A stretch of 64,000 bases of DNA from Bacteroidota bacterium (GTDB taxonomy: Bacteria > Bacteroidota > Bacteroidia > Bacteroidales > FEN-979), in assembly GCA_026391795.1 (NCBI GenBank), contig JAPLDI010000049.1:34594-98593 (forward strand), in the 5' to 3' direction. Below the pieces are notes generated by a model. That model was not told where the DNA came from and ran no database searches. It worked only from the letters and a program-made list of their open reading frames with translations. Every line of letters begins with the position of its first letter. Positions within the stretch are counted from its first letter, which is position 1. Positions 6,725 through 15,289 of the stretch are shown piece after piece. The translations under genes were made by a program, and so were the position numbers.

Positions 6725-8071
6725 TTATTTTTTAGTTTTGATTTTTTTTGTTTTCAGAAAATCGTCGAGGATGTCCTTCAGATCGGGTTTCCCGATCTCC
6801 TGCAGATCATAATATACACGTGTATTTGGTTTCTTGATCTTGATCAGGCGGTTGAGGTCGATCGGAGTGGCAATCACAACCGAATCACATTTGACCTTGT
6901 TTACGGTGGCTTCGAGGTCCCTGACCTGCTGGTCACCATAGCCCATGGCCGGCAGTAGCTGTCCGATGTTTGGATAGATACGGAATGTTTCAGCAAGTTT
7001 CCCTACAACATAAGGTCTTGGGTCAACCAGTTCGGCAGCACCGTATTTCAGGGCAGCCACTACACCTGCACCGATCTTCATTTCGCCGTGGGTCAGGGTG
7101 GGTCCGTCTTCGATCACGAGAACCTTCTTGCCGCGGATGATGCTTTCGTCGTCAACCCGGATCGGGGAGGCACCGTCAACAACAATGGCTTTCGGATTCA
7201 GCTTCTGAATGTTTTTCCTGACGATATCAATATTTTCAGGATAGGCCGAATCGATCTTGTTCAGAACCACCACATCGGCGATCCTGATATTGACTTCTCC
7301 CGGATAATAACTCACTTCAGCGCCCGGCCTGTGGGGATCGGCAACGGTCACCATGAGATCCGGCTTGTAGAATGGGAAGTCGTTGTTTCCGCCATCCCAG
7401 AGGATCACATCGCAGCCCTTCGGGTCTTTCTCGGCAGCACGGAGGATCGCCTCATAATCAACGCCGGCATAGATCACGTTTCCGCGCTCCACGTGCGGTT
7501 CGTATTCTTCCATCTCCTCGATGGTGCATTTGTGTTTTGCAAGGTCAGCGATGGTAGCAAAGCGCTGTACTTTTTGTTTTACCAGGTCGCCATAAGGCAT
7601 CGGGTGACGCACCGCCACAACTTTCAGTCCTCTCTCCATCAGGATCTCGATGATCCTGCGTGAGGTCTGGCTCTTTCCGCAACCCGTGCGGGTAGCGCAA
7701 ACGGCAATGACCGGCTTTGTGCTTTTGACATAGGTGTCTTTTGGCCCCAGGAGGAGAAAGTTGGCGCCTGATGCGTTCACCAATGCGCTGATGTTCATAA
7801 CCCTCTGGTAGGGTACATCGCTGTAAGCAAAGTTGCAGATCTGAACATTCAGGTTCTTGATCAGTTTGGGTAATTCTGCCTCAGCATAGATGGGAATTCC
7901 TTTGGGATAGAGTTTTCCGGCAAGCTGTGCCGGGTATTTCCTGCCATCGATGTCGGGGATCTGGGCGGCAGTAAATGCAACAACATTAAAGTCTGCATTG
8001 TCCCTGTAATAGGTGTTAAAATTGTGAAAATCCCTTCCGGCCGCGCCGATGATGATTACATTTTTTTTCAT
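6725..8071 (-). CDS. Cyclic 2,3-diphosphoglycerate synthetase-like P-loop GTPase
   Basis: A 448-residue soluble protein. It opens with MKKNVIIIGAAGRDFHNF, and a P-loop follows at about residue 125 (TRTGCGKSQTSRR), then VAVRHPMPYGDL, ILWDGGNNDFPFYKPDL and VVLNKIDSA, the last resembling a G4-type NKxD base-recognition motif. This order matches the family annotated as cyclic 2,3-diphosphoglycerate synthetase in methanogens and as a GTPase in many anaerobic bacteria. Whether the bacterial form makes cyclic diphosphoglycerate is not settled by sequence. It is monocistronic: strong promoter at 8140-8170 and terminator at 6697-6722. Confidence 0.8.
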   Translation of the reverse strand: MKKNVIIIGAAGRDFHNFNTYYRDNADFNVVAFTAAQIPDIDGRKYPAQLAGKLYPKGIPIYAEAELPKLIKNLNVQICNFAYSDVPYQRVMNISALVNASGANFLLLGPKDTYVKSTKPVIAVCATRTGCGKSQTSRRIIEILMERGLKVVAVRHPMPYGDLVKQKVQRFATIADLAKHKCTIEEMEEYEPHVERGNVIYAGVDYEAILRAAEKDPKGCDVILWDGGNNDFPFYKPDLMVTVADPHRPGAEVSYYPGEVNIRIADVVVLNKIDSAYPENIDIVRKNIQKLNPKAIVVDGASPIRVDDESIIRGKKVLVIEDGPTLTHGEMKIGAGVVAALKYGAAELVDPRPYVVGKLAETFRIYPNIGQLLPAMGYGDQQVRDLEATVNKVKCDSVVIATPIDLNRLIKIKKPNTRVYYDLQEIGKPDLKDILDDFLKTKKIKTKK

Positions 8072-8139
8072 ACTGACCTCACTTTTTTGTAGATTTTTGA
8101 TGGTATTTTGAGTTTATAATTTTTGAGGGGATGGGTATG

Positions 8140-8170
8140 CAAACTTACTCATTTTTTGGTAAATAGCCAA
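8140..8170 (-). promoter_or_regulatory. Promoter of the GTPase gene
   Basis: Minus-strand TTG (8168-8170), exactly 20 nt, then TAAGTTTG (8140-8147): a full match to the Bacteroidota consensus. The leader would be about 60 nt. Confidence 0.7.
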
Positions 8171-8372
8171 ACAGGTTGATAATTTGTTAAAAACAAAATG
8201 AATGAATCCCTTTTGTTCAGGCACTCTCCGGTGATCTCCCGGATTTCATTACGGTACTGCAATCCCGAATGCCGGCCACTTTTTACGGCAAGGAATGAGA
8301 AAGCAGATGTATGACGTATGAGTTACCGGCGGTGTTTCTGATCCAATCTGATAAAAACAGTGCATTGAAATG

Positions 8373-8403
8373 TTGGAAAAAAAATTTCGTTTTCATATCT
8401 TTG
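8373..8403 (+). promoter_or_regulatory. Promoter of the gene at 8423
   Basis: TTG at 8373-8375 and TATCTTTG at 8396-8403 are spaced by 20 nt. The predicted transcript would begin only about 12 nt before the TTG start codon at 8423, which supports that start. Confidence 0.7.
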
Positions 8404-8422
8404 ACATTAAAATACCATACAA

Positions 8423-9034
8423 TTGGCGAAATCTGTAAATAATATCATCACAAAAGGGTTGAGCGGGATGCTCGGACATCAGCTTGTATTCGTTCACGAG
8501 ACGAAAGGAAACCGGGACTATTTGCGATCCCTGCCGGCCAGGAATAAGAAATCCAAACCAAGTAAGGCCCAGGTCGAGCACAAACGGAAGTTTTATGTTC
8601 GCGGGACTCAGTACTGGCAGAAAGTGGTTAAAAAGGATCCGGACCTTCTCCGGGCATATACCGCGGTGGCGGTATCGCCCCGGAATGCTTACAACATGGT
8701 GATGAAGGACGTTATGAGCCTTCCCGTGGTCAGTCGGTTTACGATGAAAATGGCGAAACCCGGAAGCCATCCCGTCATCACCATCCGGGCCACGGATGTG
8801 ATCGGTGCCATGAGCGTACGGGTGATCATTGAAGATTGTGAAGGAAAGTGCCTGGAAAATGGGGAAGCTGTAAGGATAAAGAAAACTGACGACTGGAAGT
8901 ATACCTGTACACTCCTTTGCAGCCCGGTCCCCGAAGTTATTGCAAAGGCGGTTGCCTATGATTTCCCCGGCAACACGACGGTAGTTTCCATGGCTTTTTC
9001 TGCGAGCAATCCTAAAGGGACTCCCCTGAACTGA
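8423..9034 (+). CDS. Unknown Bacteroidota protein, DUF6266-like
   Basis: A 203-residue protein without signal peptide or membrane segment. The N-terminus (MAKSVNNIITKGLSGMLGHQ, then YLRSLPARNKKSKPSKAQVE) resembles in layout the DUF6266 family, which begins with a GxSGKxG motif, a DYMRS-like segment and a lysine-rich stretch; this link is by eye only. The start is a TTG at 8423: it sits at the right distance from the promoter and keeps the family-like N-terminus, while the next ATG would remove it. The C-terminal half looks beta-rich (VITIRATDVIGAMSVRVIIE). No function can be assigned. A tandem repeat begins just after the stop. Confidence 0.6.
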   Translation: MAKSVNNIITKGLSGMLGHQLVFVHETKGNRDYLRSLPARNKKSKPSKAQVEHKRKFYVRGTQYWQKVVKKDPDLLRAYTAVAVSPRNAYNMVMKDVMSLPVVSRFTMKMAKPGSHPVITIRATDVIGAMSVRVIIEDCEGKCLENGEAVRIKKTDDWKYTCTLLCSPVPEVIAKAVAYDFPGNTTVVSMAFSASNPKGTPLN

Positions 9035-9040
9035 ATCTTG

Positions 9041-9085
9041 GAAGGATAGAGAAGTGATAGGGGAGGGATAGAGGAGTGATAGCGG
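9041..9085. repeat. GGATAGAG/GTGATAGG tandem word
   Basis: About five degenerate units of the type GGATAGAG/AGTGATAG follow six bases after the stop of the gene at 8423-9034. The rest of the gap to 9322 contains only a weak TATTTTTG element (9221-9228) that might serve the next gene. Confidence 0.75.
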
Positions 9086-9322
9086 AATGCCCTTCCGGAA
9101 AGCTTCCTATCATATACGGTCCATGAAGGATCATACATGAATGATTGATGCTTACTTGAACTGTTAAGACAACAAATTCAAATATTCCATCTGCTTTGTG
9201 AATATCTGGATGTTTTTTCTTATTTTTGGATGAATGGGATTTGAGCTACCGGTTAATAAATAACCTTAGAGCTTTAAGCAAAACGTTCGGGCAGATTTAA
9301 GAAGGCTGAAATCATTTTTAAT

Positions 9323-11494
9323 ATGAACCTGATCGTAGCATCATCCATGAGAATCCTTATCGGGTGCATGGTATTTATTTTTCTGACGTCTGAGGCATTT
9401 GGACAATGGACGTGGGTCCATCCTCAACCCTGCGGCAATATTCCTTCTTCGATGACAGCGACCGACTCCATGCATGTCTGGGCTACAACCAGCGGAGGAT
9501 GTGTGATCTACACGAAAAACGGCGGTCGCGACTGGAAACTATGGCAGTCCGATTCCAATGTGATCATGTTATCCGTCAGCTTTGTTGACAGCCTGAGAGG
9601 GTGGGTAAGCGCCGAACATTGCGCGATCTATAAGACGACCGACGGAGGTGAATCCTGGACCCATTCAACGATCCCTGAATATCCTCCCGGTGATATCCGG
9701 TTCACCGACTCGCTGAATGGCTGGGTAGGCAGCCGGAATACAACAGACCTGAGGCATACGACTGATGGAGGCAATACCTGGGACACAGTCCCTGTTTCCA
9801 TCGGTTCCTCGCTTGCCAGAATTGCTTTCCCGGATGCAAATCACGGGTGGGCCGGTGAGAATGGCACATGTGTATACCATACCGATAACGGGGGCGGAAC
9901 CTGGGGAACTCAATGCTGGAGCTTCCCGCCAATGATGACCAAATTCTGTTTCCCCGATACGCTTACCGGGTATATGCTGAGCGCCTATGATGGTATGCTT
10001 CATTGTACATACAACGGCGGGGCATCCTGGGTTAGAAGAGTTTCCGCCACATTCAGCCAGATAAGTTTTTACTTCAGCGACAGGGATCATGGCTGGGTGG
10101 CAGGATTTAATACGATGCCCCCTCCCGTGTATAACGAGGGAAGAATTGCCAGGACAACCGACGGAGGTAAAAACTATACAAACTATTTCAATACAACAGG
10201 GAGTTCCTTTATGCAGGATATCACTGCTTCCGACAGTTTACATGCATGGGCAATGGGTAGCGGCGGGCTGATCTTAGCGACGGTCGACGGTGGTAAATCC
10301 TGGGTTCAACAGGGGTTGAGCCTGGGTGATCCGGGCCAGCTTAATGATATAGCAGTTTTAAAGGAGCACCACATGGCTGTCGCAGTCGGTGACAGGGGAT
10401 TCATCCTGAAAACAGAGGATGACGGAAACACCTGGGAAAAACAGGAAAGCCATGTCACTTCGACGCTCAACGCCGTTCAGTTTTTTGATTCCTTTCACGG
10501 GATCATAGGCGGGAATGACTCCCGGATCCTGAAGACCAGCGACGGCGGCGAACACTGGGATACCATCACAACCAATGTTTCCGGTCATTTCCGGGATCTT
10601 TATTTCGTAGACATCCTTCACGGATGGGCCACGCTTAATGGTGACATCTTCGAATCAAAGGACGGCGGCCTGACCTGGAAATTCAAAGCATCTGCTGCAG
10701 TGGATCTCGTTCATATGGTATTTACTGACTCCCTTCACGGATGGGCACTTGGTAACTGCCCCCTTGGACAGGGTTATTACGCTGAGCTGCTGATGACAAA
10801 AGATGGTGGGTCGTCATGGGACTCTGTGATGCTTTCCAGTCTGACCTCAAATTCGATCTCGTTTTCAGACACCTTGCACGGCTGGATATGCGGAATCAAC
10901 GGTGTGATCCTGACTACCACCGATGGGGGATCTACATGGTCAAGATTCGTCTATAACCAGTATTGCGATTTTAATGCTGTGCATTTTACCGATTCGAATA
11001 ACGGTTGGGTGGTTGGAAACAACTGGGTCTCCTATTATCAGAACTATGAAGGTGTGGCATTGCATACGGAAGACGGGGGATTGTCGTGGACAAGGATCGA
11101 CGCCGGAATTGGCGTCATTCTGACTTCTGTTTTCTTCGGGGATAAGGATTACGGGTATGCGGCAGGACGGGATGGCAGCATTCTTAGATGGGGCGGTACA
11201 AATGTAGTGGGCAATCCGAGACTTCATGAACCCGTCGCTTCAATGAACGTGAGAGCTGCACCCAATCCTTGCAAGGAACAAACCGTCGTACGTTATTTCC
11301 TGGCTATACCTTCAAGTGTCTCTCTGAAGGTCTTCGATGTTGTCGGCAAAGAGGTTATCGCGCTGAAAGCTGTTGAGAGCTCCGGAGGCGACCATCAATT
11401 TATTGTGAACACGGATAAATTGTTACCAGGGATTTATTTCTGCAAGTTAACAGACTGCAATCATACGAAGACGATCAAGATCATTAAAGACTGA
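9323..11494 (+). CDS. Secreted YCF48/BNR-repeat beta-propeller protein with T9SS sorting domain
   Basis: 723 residues. After a signal peptide (ILIGCMVFIFLTSEAFGQW) come about a dozen repeats of the YCF48 or photosystem-stability-factor type, recognisable by recurrent TTDGGxTW and HGWA/GWVxG words. They cover roughly residues 35-640 and probably fold into one or two beta-propellers. The last 85 residues (AAPNPCKEQTVVRYFL, then VFDVVGKEV, then GIYFCKL) form a type A sorting domain for the type IX secretion system, so the protein should be exported and anchored or released at the cell surface. The ATG at 9323 is used; the ATG nine codons later is also possible. No enzymatic motif is seen. Confidence 0.88.
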   Translation: MNLIVASSMRILIGCMVFIFLTSEAFGQWTWVHPQPCGNIPSSMTATDSMHVWATTSGGCVIYTKNGGRDWKLWQSDSNVIMLSVSFVDSLRGWVSAEHCAIYKTTDGGESWTHSTIPEYPPGDIRFTDSLNGWVGSRNTTDLRHTTDGGNTWDTVPVSIGSSLARIAFPDANHGWAGENGTCVYHTDNGGGTWGTQCWSFPPMMTKFCFPDTLTGYMLSAYDGMLHCTYNGGASWVRRVSATFSQISFYFSDRDHGWVAGFNTMPPPVYNEGRIARTTDGGKNYTNYFNTTGSSFMQDITASDSLHAWAMGSGGLILATVDGGKSWVQQGLSLGDPGQLNDIAVLKEHHMAVAVGDRGFILKTEDDGNTWEKQESHVTSTLNAVQFFDSFHGIIGGNDSRILKTSDGGEHWDTITTNVSGHFRDLYFVDILHGWATLNGDIFESKDGGLTWKFKASAAVDLVHMVFTDSLHGWALGNCPLGQGYYAELLMTKDGGSSWDSVMLSSLTSNSISFSDTLHGWICGINGVILTTTDGGSTWSRFVYNQYCDFNAVHFTDSNNGWVVGNNWVSYYQNYEGVALHTEDGGLSWTRIDAGIGVILTSVFFGDKDYGYAAGRDGSILRWGGTNVVGNPRLHEPVASMNVRAAPNPCKEQTVVRYFLAIPSSVSLKVFDVVGKEVIALKAVESSGGDHQFIVNTDKLLPGIYFCKLTDCNHTKTIKIIKD

Positions 11495-11571
11495 AATCGG
11501 ACGTCAGCCTTCAGACATCACTCTTCCATCCTCATAAATAAATAGTATTTTTGTCCTCCAAATTCATCAGG

Positions 11572-13428
11572 ATGATCGAACAGCAGTTGCAGGCAAAAAC
11601 CTCTGAAGCCATAAAGAAACTGTACGGGCAGGATTTTCCTTCCGGTTCCGTCGGAGTTGAAAAAACGAAGAAGGAGATAGAAGGCGATTTTACCATTGTG
11701 GTTTTCCCGTTGAGCAAGATATCCGGAAAATCTCCCTTACAAACTGCAAATGATATTGGAATTTACCTGAAAGAGCATCTTTCTATCGGGAAATTCAATG
11801 TCATTCATGGTTTCCTGAACATTATCCTGAAAGACGAATACTGGATTTCATTCCTGGAAGAGCATTTTTACGAGGGGCGGTTTGGACTTACGACAGCGCA
11901 AGGCGAAACCCCGGTGCTTGTCGAATATTCATCTCCCAACACCAACAAGCCGCTCCATCTCGGTCACATCCGCAACAACCTTCTTGGGTTTTCACTCGCC
12001 CGCATCCTGCAGGCCAACGGACAAAATGTGATCAAGCTCAACCTGGTCAACGACCGGGGCATCCACATCTGCAAGTCGATGCTTGCTTACATGAAATGGG
12101 GCAAAAATGAAACACCCTCATCCGCAGGAATAAAAAGCGACCATCTCATCGGCAAGTATTATGTTATCTTTGACAAGGAATACAAAAAAGAGATCGCTGC
12201 CCTGGTTGAAGGGGGGATGAAGGAAGAAGACGCCCTTCGCAATGCCCCATTGATTGTTGAAGCACAGGATTTACTTCTCAAATGGGAAGCCGGTGATCCC
12301 GGTACACACGAGCTCTGGTCGCGTATGAGCGGATGGGCGTTTGAAGGGTTTACGGAAACGTACCGGACACTCGGCGTCGATTTCGATGTCGTCCAGAAAG
12401 AATCGGATACATACCTGGCAGGTAAAGATATCGTGATGGAAGGGGTCCGTGAAGGCCTCCTTGAAAAGCATGCCGACGGAAGCATATGGGCCGATCTGCG
12501 TGACGAGGGACTCGACGAAAAGCTGCTTCTGCGATCCGACGGCACATCCGTATACATGACCCAGGATCTCGGAACGGCCGATCTGCGCTACCGTGAATTT
12601 CGCCCCTCGAAGATGATCTACGTGGTGGGGAATGAACAGAATTATCATTTTGACGTCCTGAGAAGGATTCTTCATAAACTCGGCCACGTATGGTCCGATA
12701 CGTTGTTCCACCTATCCTACGGGATGGTTGAACTTCCCGAAGGCAAGATGAAATCACGGGAAGGCACTGTTGTTGACGCCGATGACCTGATGCAGGAAAT
12801 GTTCACCACGGCTGAAGAAACGACCAGGGCGTTGGGCAAGGTAGAAGGATTCCCTGAAGTGGAAGCAAAGGAATTGTTCCGGATCATCGGACTTGGGGCA
12901 TTAAAATATTTTATCCTGAAAGTGGATCCGAAGAAGAACATGCTTTTCGATCCGAAAGAATCCATTGACTTCAACGGCAATACAGGTCCGTTCATTCAGT
13001 ACACATACGCACGTATCAAATCGCTGTTACGCAAGGCGGAGGATGGAGGATGGAAGATGGAGGACGGAGGTCTGAAGTCGGAGATCGGAGGACACAATCC
13101 AGCATCCAGCATCGAGCATCGAGCATCGAGCATCCAGCATCGAGCATCCAGCATGCTGCTTCTCCCCCGTGAAAAAGATACGCTCCGGCTTCTTTACCAG
13201 TTCCCCGAAGTGGTAGCCCAGGCAGGAGAAGCATACAGCCCTGCTGCCATAGCAAACTATGTTTATGAGCTGTCCAGGCAATATAACCAATTCTACCAGG
13301 AGATCCCTGTTCTGAAGGAAGAAGACGAGAATGCCAGAGTGCTAAGGTTGAAATTATCCCTTTTCACCGGGAATGTCATTAAAAAAGCCATGTGGCTCCT
13401 GGGAATTGAGGTTCCGGAAAGAATGTAA
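11572..13428 (+). CDS. argS: Arginyl-tRNA synthetase with in-frame repeat insertion
   Basis: Charges tRNA-Arg. Class I motifs are intact: SSPNTNKPLHLGHIRNN (HIGH-type, about residue 129), the Arg-tRNA synthetase core and GKMKSREGT as the KMSKS equivalent. The C-terminal DALR anticodon domain ends in AMWLLGIEVPERM. I use the ATG at 11572; a TTG seven codons earlier overlaps a TATTTTTG promoter element (11546-11553) and would lie at the transcription start. Residues about 489-528, between RIKSLLRKA and LLPREKDTL, are coded by tandem repeats (EDGGWKMEDGG, then ASSIEHRASSIQHRASS). They fall in the linker between catalytic core and DALR domain, so activity may be kept. Confidence 0.95.
   Translation: MIEQQLQAKTSEAIKKLYGQDFPSGSVGVEKTKKEIEGDFTIVVFPLSKISGKSPLQTANDIGIYLKEHLSIGKFNVIHGFLNIILKDEYWISFLEEHFYEGRFGLTTAQGETPVLVEYSSPNTNKPLHLGHIRNNLLGFSLARILQANGQNVIKLNLVNDRGIHICKSMLAYMKWGKNETPSSAGIKSDHLIGKYYVIFDKEYKKEIAALVEGGMKEEDALRNAPLIVEAQDLLLKWEAGDPGTHELWSRMSGWAFEGFTETYRTLGVDFDVVQKESDTYLAGKDIVMEGVREGLLEKHADGSIWADLRDEGLDEKLLLRSDGTSVYMTQDLGTADLRYREFRPSKMIYVVGNEQNYHFDVLRRILHKLGHVWSDTLFHLSYGMVELPEGKMKSREGTVVDADDLMQEMFTTAEETTRALGKVEGFPEVEAKELFRIIGLGALKYFILKVDPKKNMLFDPKESIDFNGNTGPFIQYTYARIKSLLRKAEDGGWKMEDGGLKSEIGGHNPASSIEHRASSIQHRASSMLLLPREKDTLRLLYQFPEVVAQAGEAYSPAAIANYVYELSRQYNQFYQEIPVLKEEDENARVLRLKLSLFTGNVIKKAMWLLGIEVPERM
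13038..13155. repeat. Composite tandem repeat inside argS
   Basis: A purine-rich part (GGATGGAG-like units, 13038-13092) is followed by about eight AGCATCC/AGCATCG heptamers (13097-13155). Three heptamers make 21 nt, so the protein shows a seven-residue period (ASSIEHR, ASSIQHR). The same two-part order, GGATGGA then CAGCATC, occurs non-coding at 43319-43468. Confidence 0.9.
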
Positions 13429-13472
13429 TTCCACTTCTATTTCTTTATTTAAAAAAACCAGGAATAAATGTC

Positions 13473-13503
13473 TTGCTTTCAGCTACATTCCTGCTTATCT
13501 TTG
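13473..13503 (+). promoter_or_regulatory. Promoter of sodC
   Basis: TTG (13473-13475), 20 nt, TATCTTTG (13496-13503). The leader of about 60 nt contains a small GACCC-TTCAT-GGGTC hairpin (13537-13551). Confidence 0.7.
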
Positions 13504-13567
13504 CGTTAATTAAATCTAAATTAATATATTCCTTGAGACCCTTCATGGGTCAAAAAAAATAAAAGTT

Positions 13568-14116
13568 ATGAAAAAGAAGAAGTTAGCAGTCTGGATCCTG
13601 TTACTGTTCCTGATCCCGGTAATGCATGTATTTGCCCAGATGGACATGGGAAAAATGTCCATGGGAAAGAATGTGAAGGCCATCTGTGTTCTTTATGCAA
13701 CCCAGGGTAATAATGTCACGGGTATCATCACTTTCACTCAAACGGACAAGGGCGTTAAAGTTGTTGCCGATCTGCAGGGGCTGACAAAAGGGAAGCACGG
13801 TTTTCATATCCATGAATTCGGCGATTGCAGTTCGGTTGACGGGACATCTGCCGGAGGGCACTTTAATCCCGAAGGAAAGAGTCATGGTGCACCGTTGGAT
13901 ATGTCGCGGCACATGGGCGATATGGGAAACCTGGAGGCCGATGAATCGGGGAAAGCCCACCTTGAATACACAGATGCCACCATTCAGCTTAATGGCCCGA
14001 ACTCGATCCTTGGCAGGTCGGTCATCATCCATAAAAATGAGGATGATCTGAAAACACAACCTACGGGGAATGCAGGCCCGAGGGTGGCATGCGGTGTGAT
14101 AGGAGCAGCAAAGTGA
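13568..14116 (+). CDS. sodC: Superoxide dismutase [Cu-Zn], exported
   Basis: Dismutates superoxide outside the cytoplasm. A signal peptide (AVWILLLFLIPVMHVFAQ) precedes a short Met-rich stretch (MDMGKMSMGK) that may help bind copper. The Cu/Zn ligands are visible in HGFHIHEFGDCSS, GHFNPEGKSHG, a distal His segment, and VIIHKNEDDL. GNAGPRVACGVIG supplies the active-site Arg and the second disulfide Cys. 182 residues, the usual length. It has its own promoter and is followed by the dihaem cytochrome gene, which also has a promoter. Confidence 0.95.
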   Translation: MKKKKLAVWILLLFLIPVMHVFAQMDMGKMSMGKNVKAICVLYATQGNNVTGIITFTQTDKGVKVVADLQGLTKGKHGFHIHEFGDCSSVDGTSAGGHFNPEGKSHGAPLDMSRHMGDMGNLEADESGKAHLEYTDATIQLNGPNSILGRSVIIHKNEDDLKTQPTGNAGPRVACGVIGAAK

Positions 14117-14146
14117 AGTGGTGCAGTGGTGCAGAGGTGCAGTGGG
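14115..14146. repeat. GTGCAGTG octamer repeat behind sodC
   Basis: Three to four units of GGTGCAGT/AGGTGCAG start within the sodC stop codon and end next to the -33 element of the following promoter. Confidence 0.75.
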
Positions 14147-14149
14147 TAG

Positions 14150-14180
14150 TTGACAACGCGATTTTGATTTAGTATCTTTG
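14150..14180 (+). promoter_or_regulatory. Promoter of the dihaem cytochrome gene
   Basis: TTG (14150-14152), 20 nt, TATCTTTG (14173-14180), identical in layout to the sodC promoter. Confidence 0.7.
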
Positions 14181-14238
14181 GATATCCCATTGATTTCTTT
14201 ATCATGAATATAGTTATTCACTTCAATAATGAACCACT

Positions 14239-15222
14239 ATGAAGAAGAACAGACTATGGAAAATCCTGGGATTTGTAATCCTGGGATTAATCGTGATTGT
14301 TTTTGGAGGAATCGGTTACATCGTCTGGTTCCGGCCCCACATTCCTGTCAAGGAGATCAAGATCGATTCAACCGCTGATCGTGTGGCACGCGGAAAATAC
14401 CTTGCCAATCATGTCACGGTTTGTATGGATTGTCATTCCACCCGCGACTGGACGAAATTCTCAGGACCGATTACTCCCGGAACGGAAGGAAAAGGAGGGG
14501 AGAAGTTTGATCAGCTGGAGGGATTTCCAGGGATTTTTATCGCTGCAAACATCACACCTTATAAACTTTCAGGCTGGACCGACGGGGAACTTTACAGGGC
14601 CATCACCAGCGGAGTAGGAAAAGGGAACCGGCCGTTTTTCCCTGTCATGCCCTACCTCTATTACGGGGCGCTGGATACGGAAGATATTTATTGTATTATG
14701 ACCTATATCCGGACCCTGAAGCCGATTTCGTATGATCCTCCCTCTTCCAGTCCCGATTTCCCGATGAACATCATCCTGCACATGATCCCTCAACCGGCAA
14801 ACCCGGCAAAAGCACCTGATCCCTCCGACAGCCTGAATTATGGTAAGTATCTTGTGAAAGCCGGTAGTTGTGTTGAATGTCACACCCGGGCAGACAAGAA
14901 GGGAAAGCTCGTTGAGGGGATGTCATTTGCCGGCGGGAGGGAGTTTCAGCTGCCCTGGGGGATCGTACGTTCTGCAAACATCACTCCCGACAAGGAGACA
15001 GGGATTGGAGGGTATACCGCACAGACCTTTATCAATCGTTTCAAGGCCTATGACCCGTCACTTCATGAACTGGCAACGGTACAGTATGGTGAATTTAATT
15101 CCATCATGCCCTGGTCGATGTATGCCGGTATGACGACAAGTGACCTGTCATCCATCTATCAATACCTGCACTCACTTAAACCCATCTCAAACCAAGTGGT
15201 GAGGTTCAGTTCCTTAAAATAA
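14239..15222 (+). CDS. Membrane-anchored dihaem c-type cytochrome
   Basis: 327 residues. An uncleaved N-terminal membrane helix (ILGFVILGLIVIVFGGIGYI) anchors two successive cytochrome c domains in the periplasm. Haem sites are CMDCH (about residue 62) and CVECH (about 211). Each domain also carries a repeated FAANITP or RSANITPD segment and ends in YLHSLKPIS-like residues, indicating an internal duplication. Such proteins relay electrons between membrane dehydrogenases and periplasmic acceptors. No partner enzyme is adjacent, and the role is inferred only from the fold. The gene has its own promoter downstream of sodC. Confidence 0.85.
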   Translation: MKKNRLWKILGFVILGLIVIVFGGIGYIVWFRPHIPVKEIKIDSTADRVARGKYLANHVTVCMDCHSTRDWTKFSGPITPGTEGKGGEKFDQLEGFPGIFIAANITPYKLSGWTDGELYRAITSGVGKGNRPFFPVMPYLYYGALDTEDIYCIMTYIRTLKPISYDPPSSSPDFPMNIILHMIPQPANPAKAPDPSDSLNYGKYLVKAGSCVECHTRADKKGKLVEGMSFAGGREFQLPWGIVRSANITPDKETGIGGYTAQTFINRFKAYDPSLHELATVQYGEFNSIMPWSMYAGMTTSDLSSIYQYLHSLKPISNQVVRFSSLK

Positions 15223-15258
15223 GGAAGAATGAAAAAGGACAGGGTTTAATCTCGATTG

Positions 15259-15288
15259 TCAGCTCATCAACTCATCAACTCATCAGCT
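15259..15288. repeat. TGATGAGT octamer repeat behind the ABC permease
   Basis: Three to four AACTCATC units (TGATGAGT in the sense of the permease gene) follow its TGA stop after only a few bases. The same word follows cydB and overlaps the 3' ends of the histidine kinase and the Fe-S protein at 62.6 kb. Confidence 0.85.
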
Positions 15289-15289
15289 G

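Larger units (their letters stand above)
8072..8422. other. 351-bp divergent intergenic region
   Basis: No gene is visible. The stretch holds two outward-facing promoters (8140-8170 minus, 8373-8403 plus). Between them lies a small palindrome, TTTGTT-AAA-AACAAA (8183-8197), about 13 bp upstream of the minus-strand -33 element. That palindrome could be an operator of the GTPase gene, but no bound protein can be named. Confidence 0.5.

Noticed and set aside
15259..15288. TGATGAGT array as terminator of the ABC operon
   Set aside because: It cannot form a stable hairpin and has no T run, so an intrinsic terminator is not supported.
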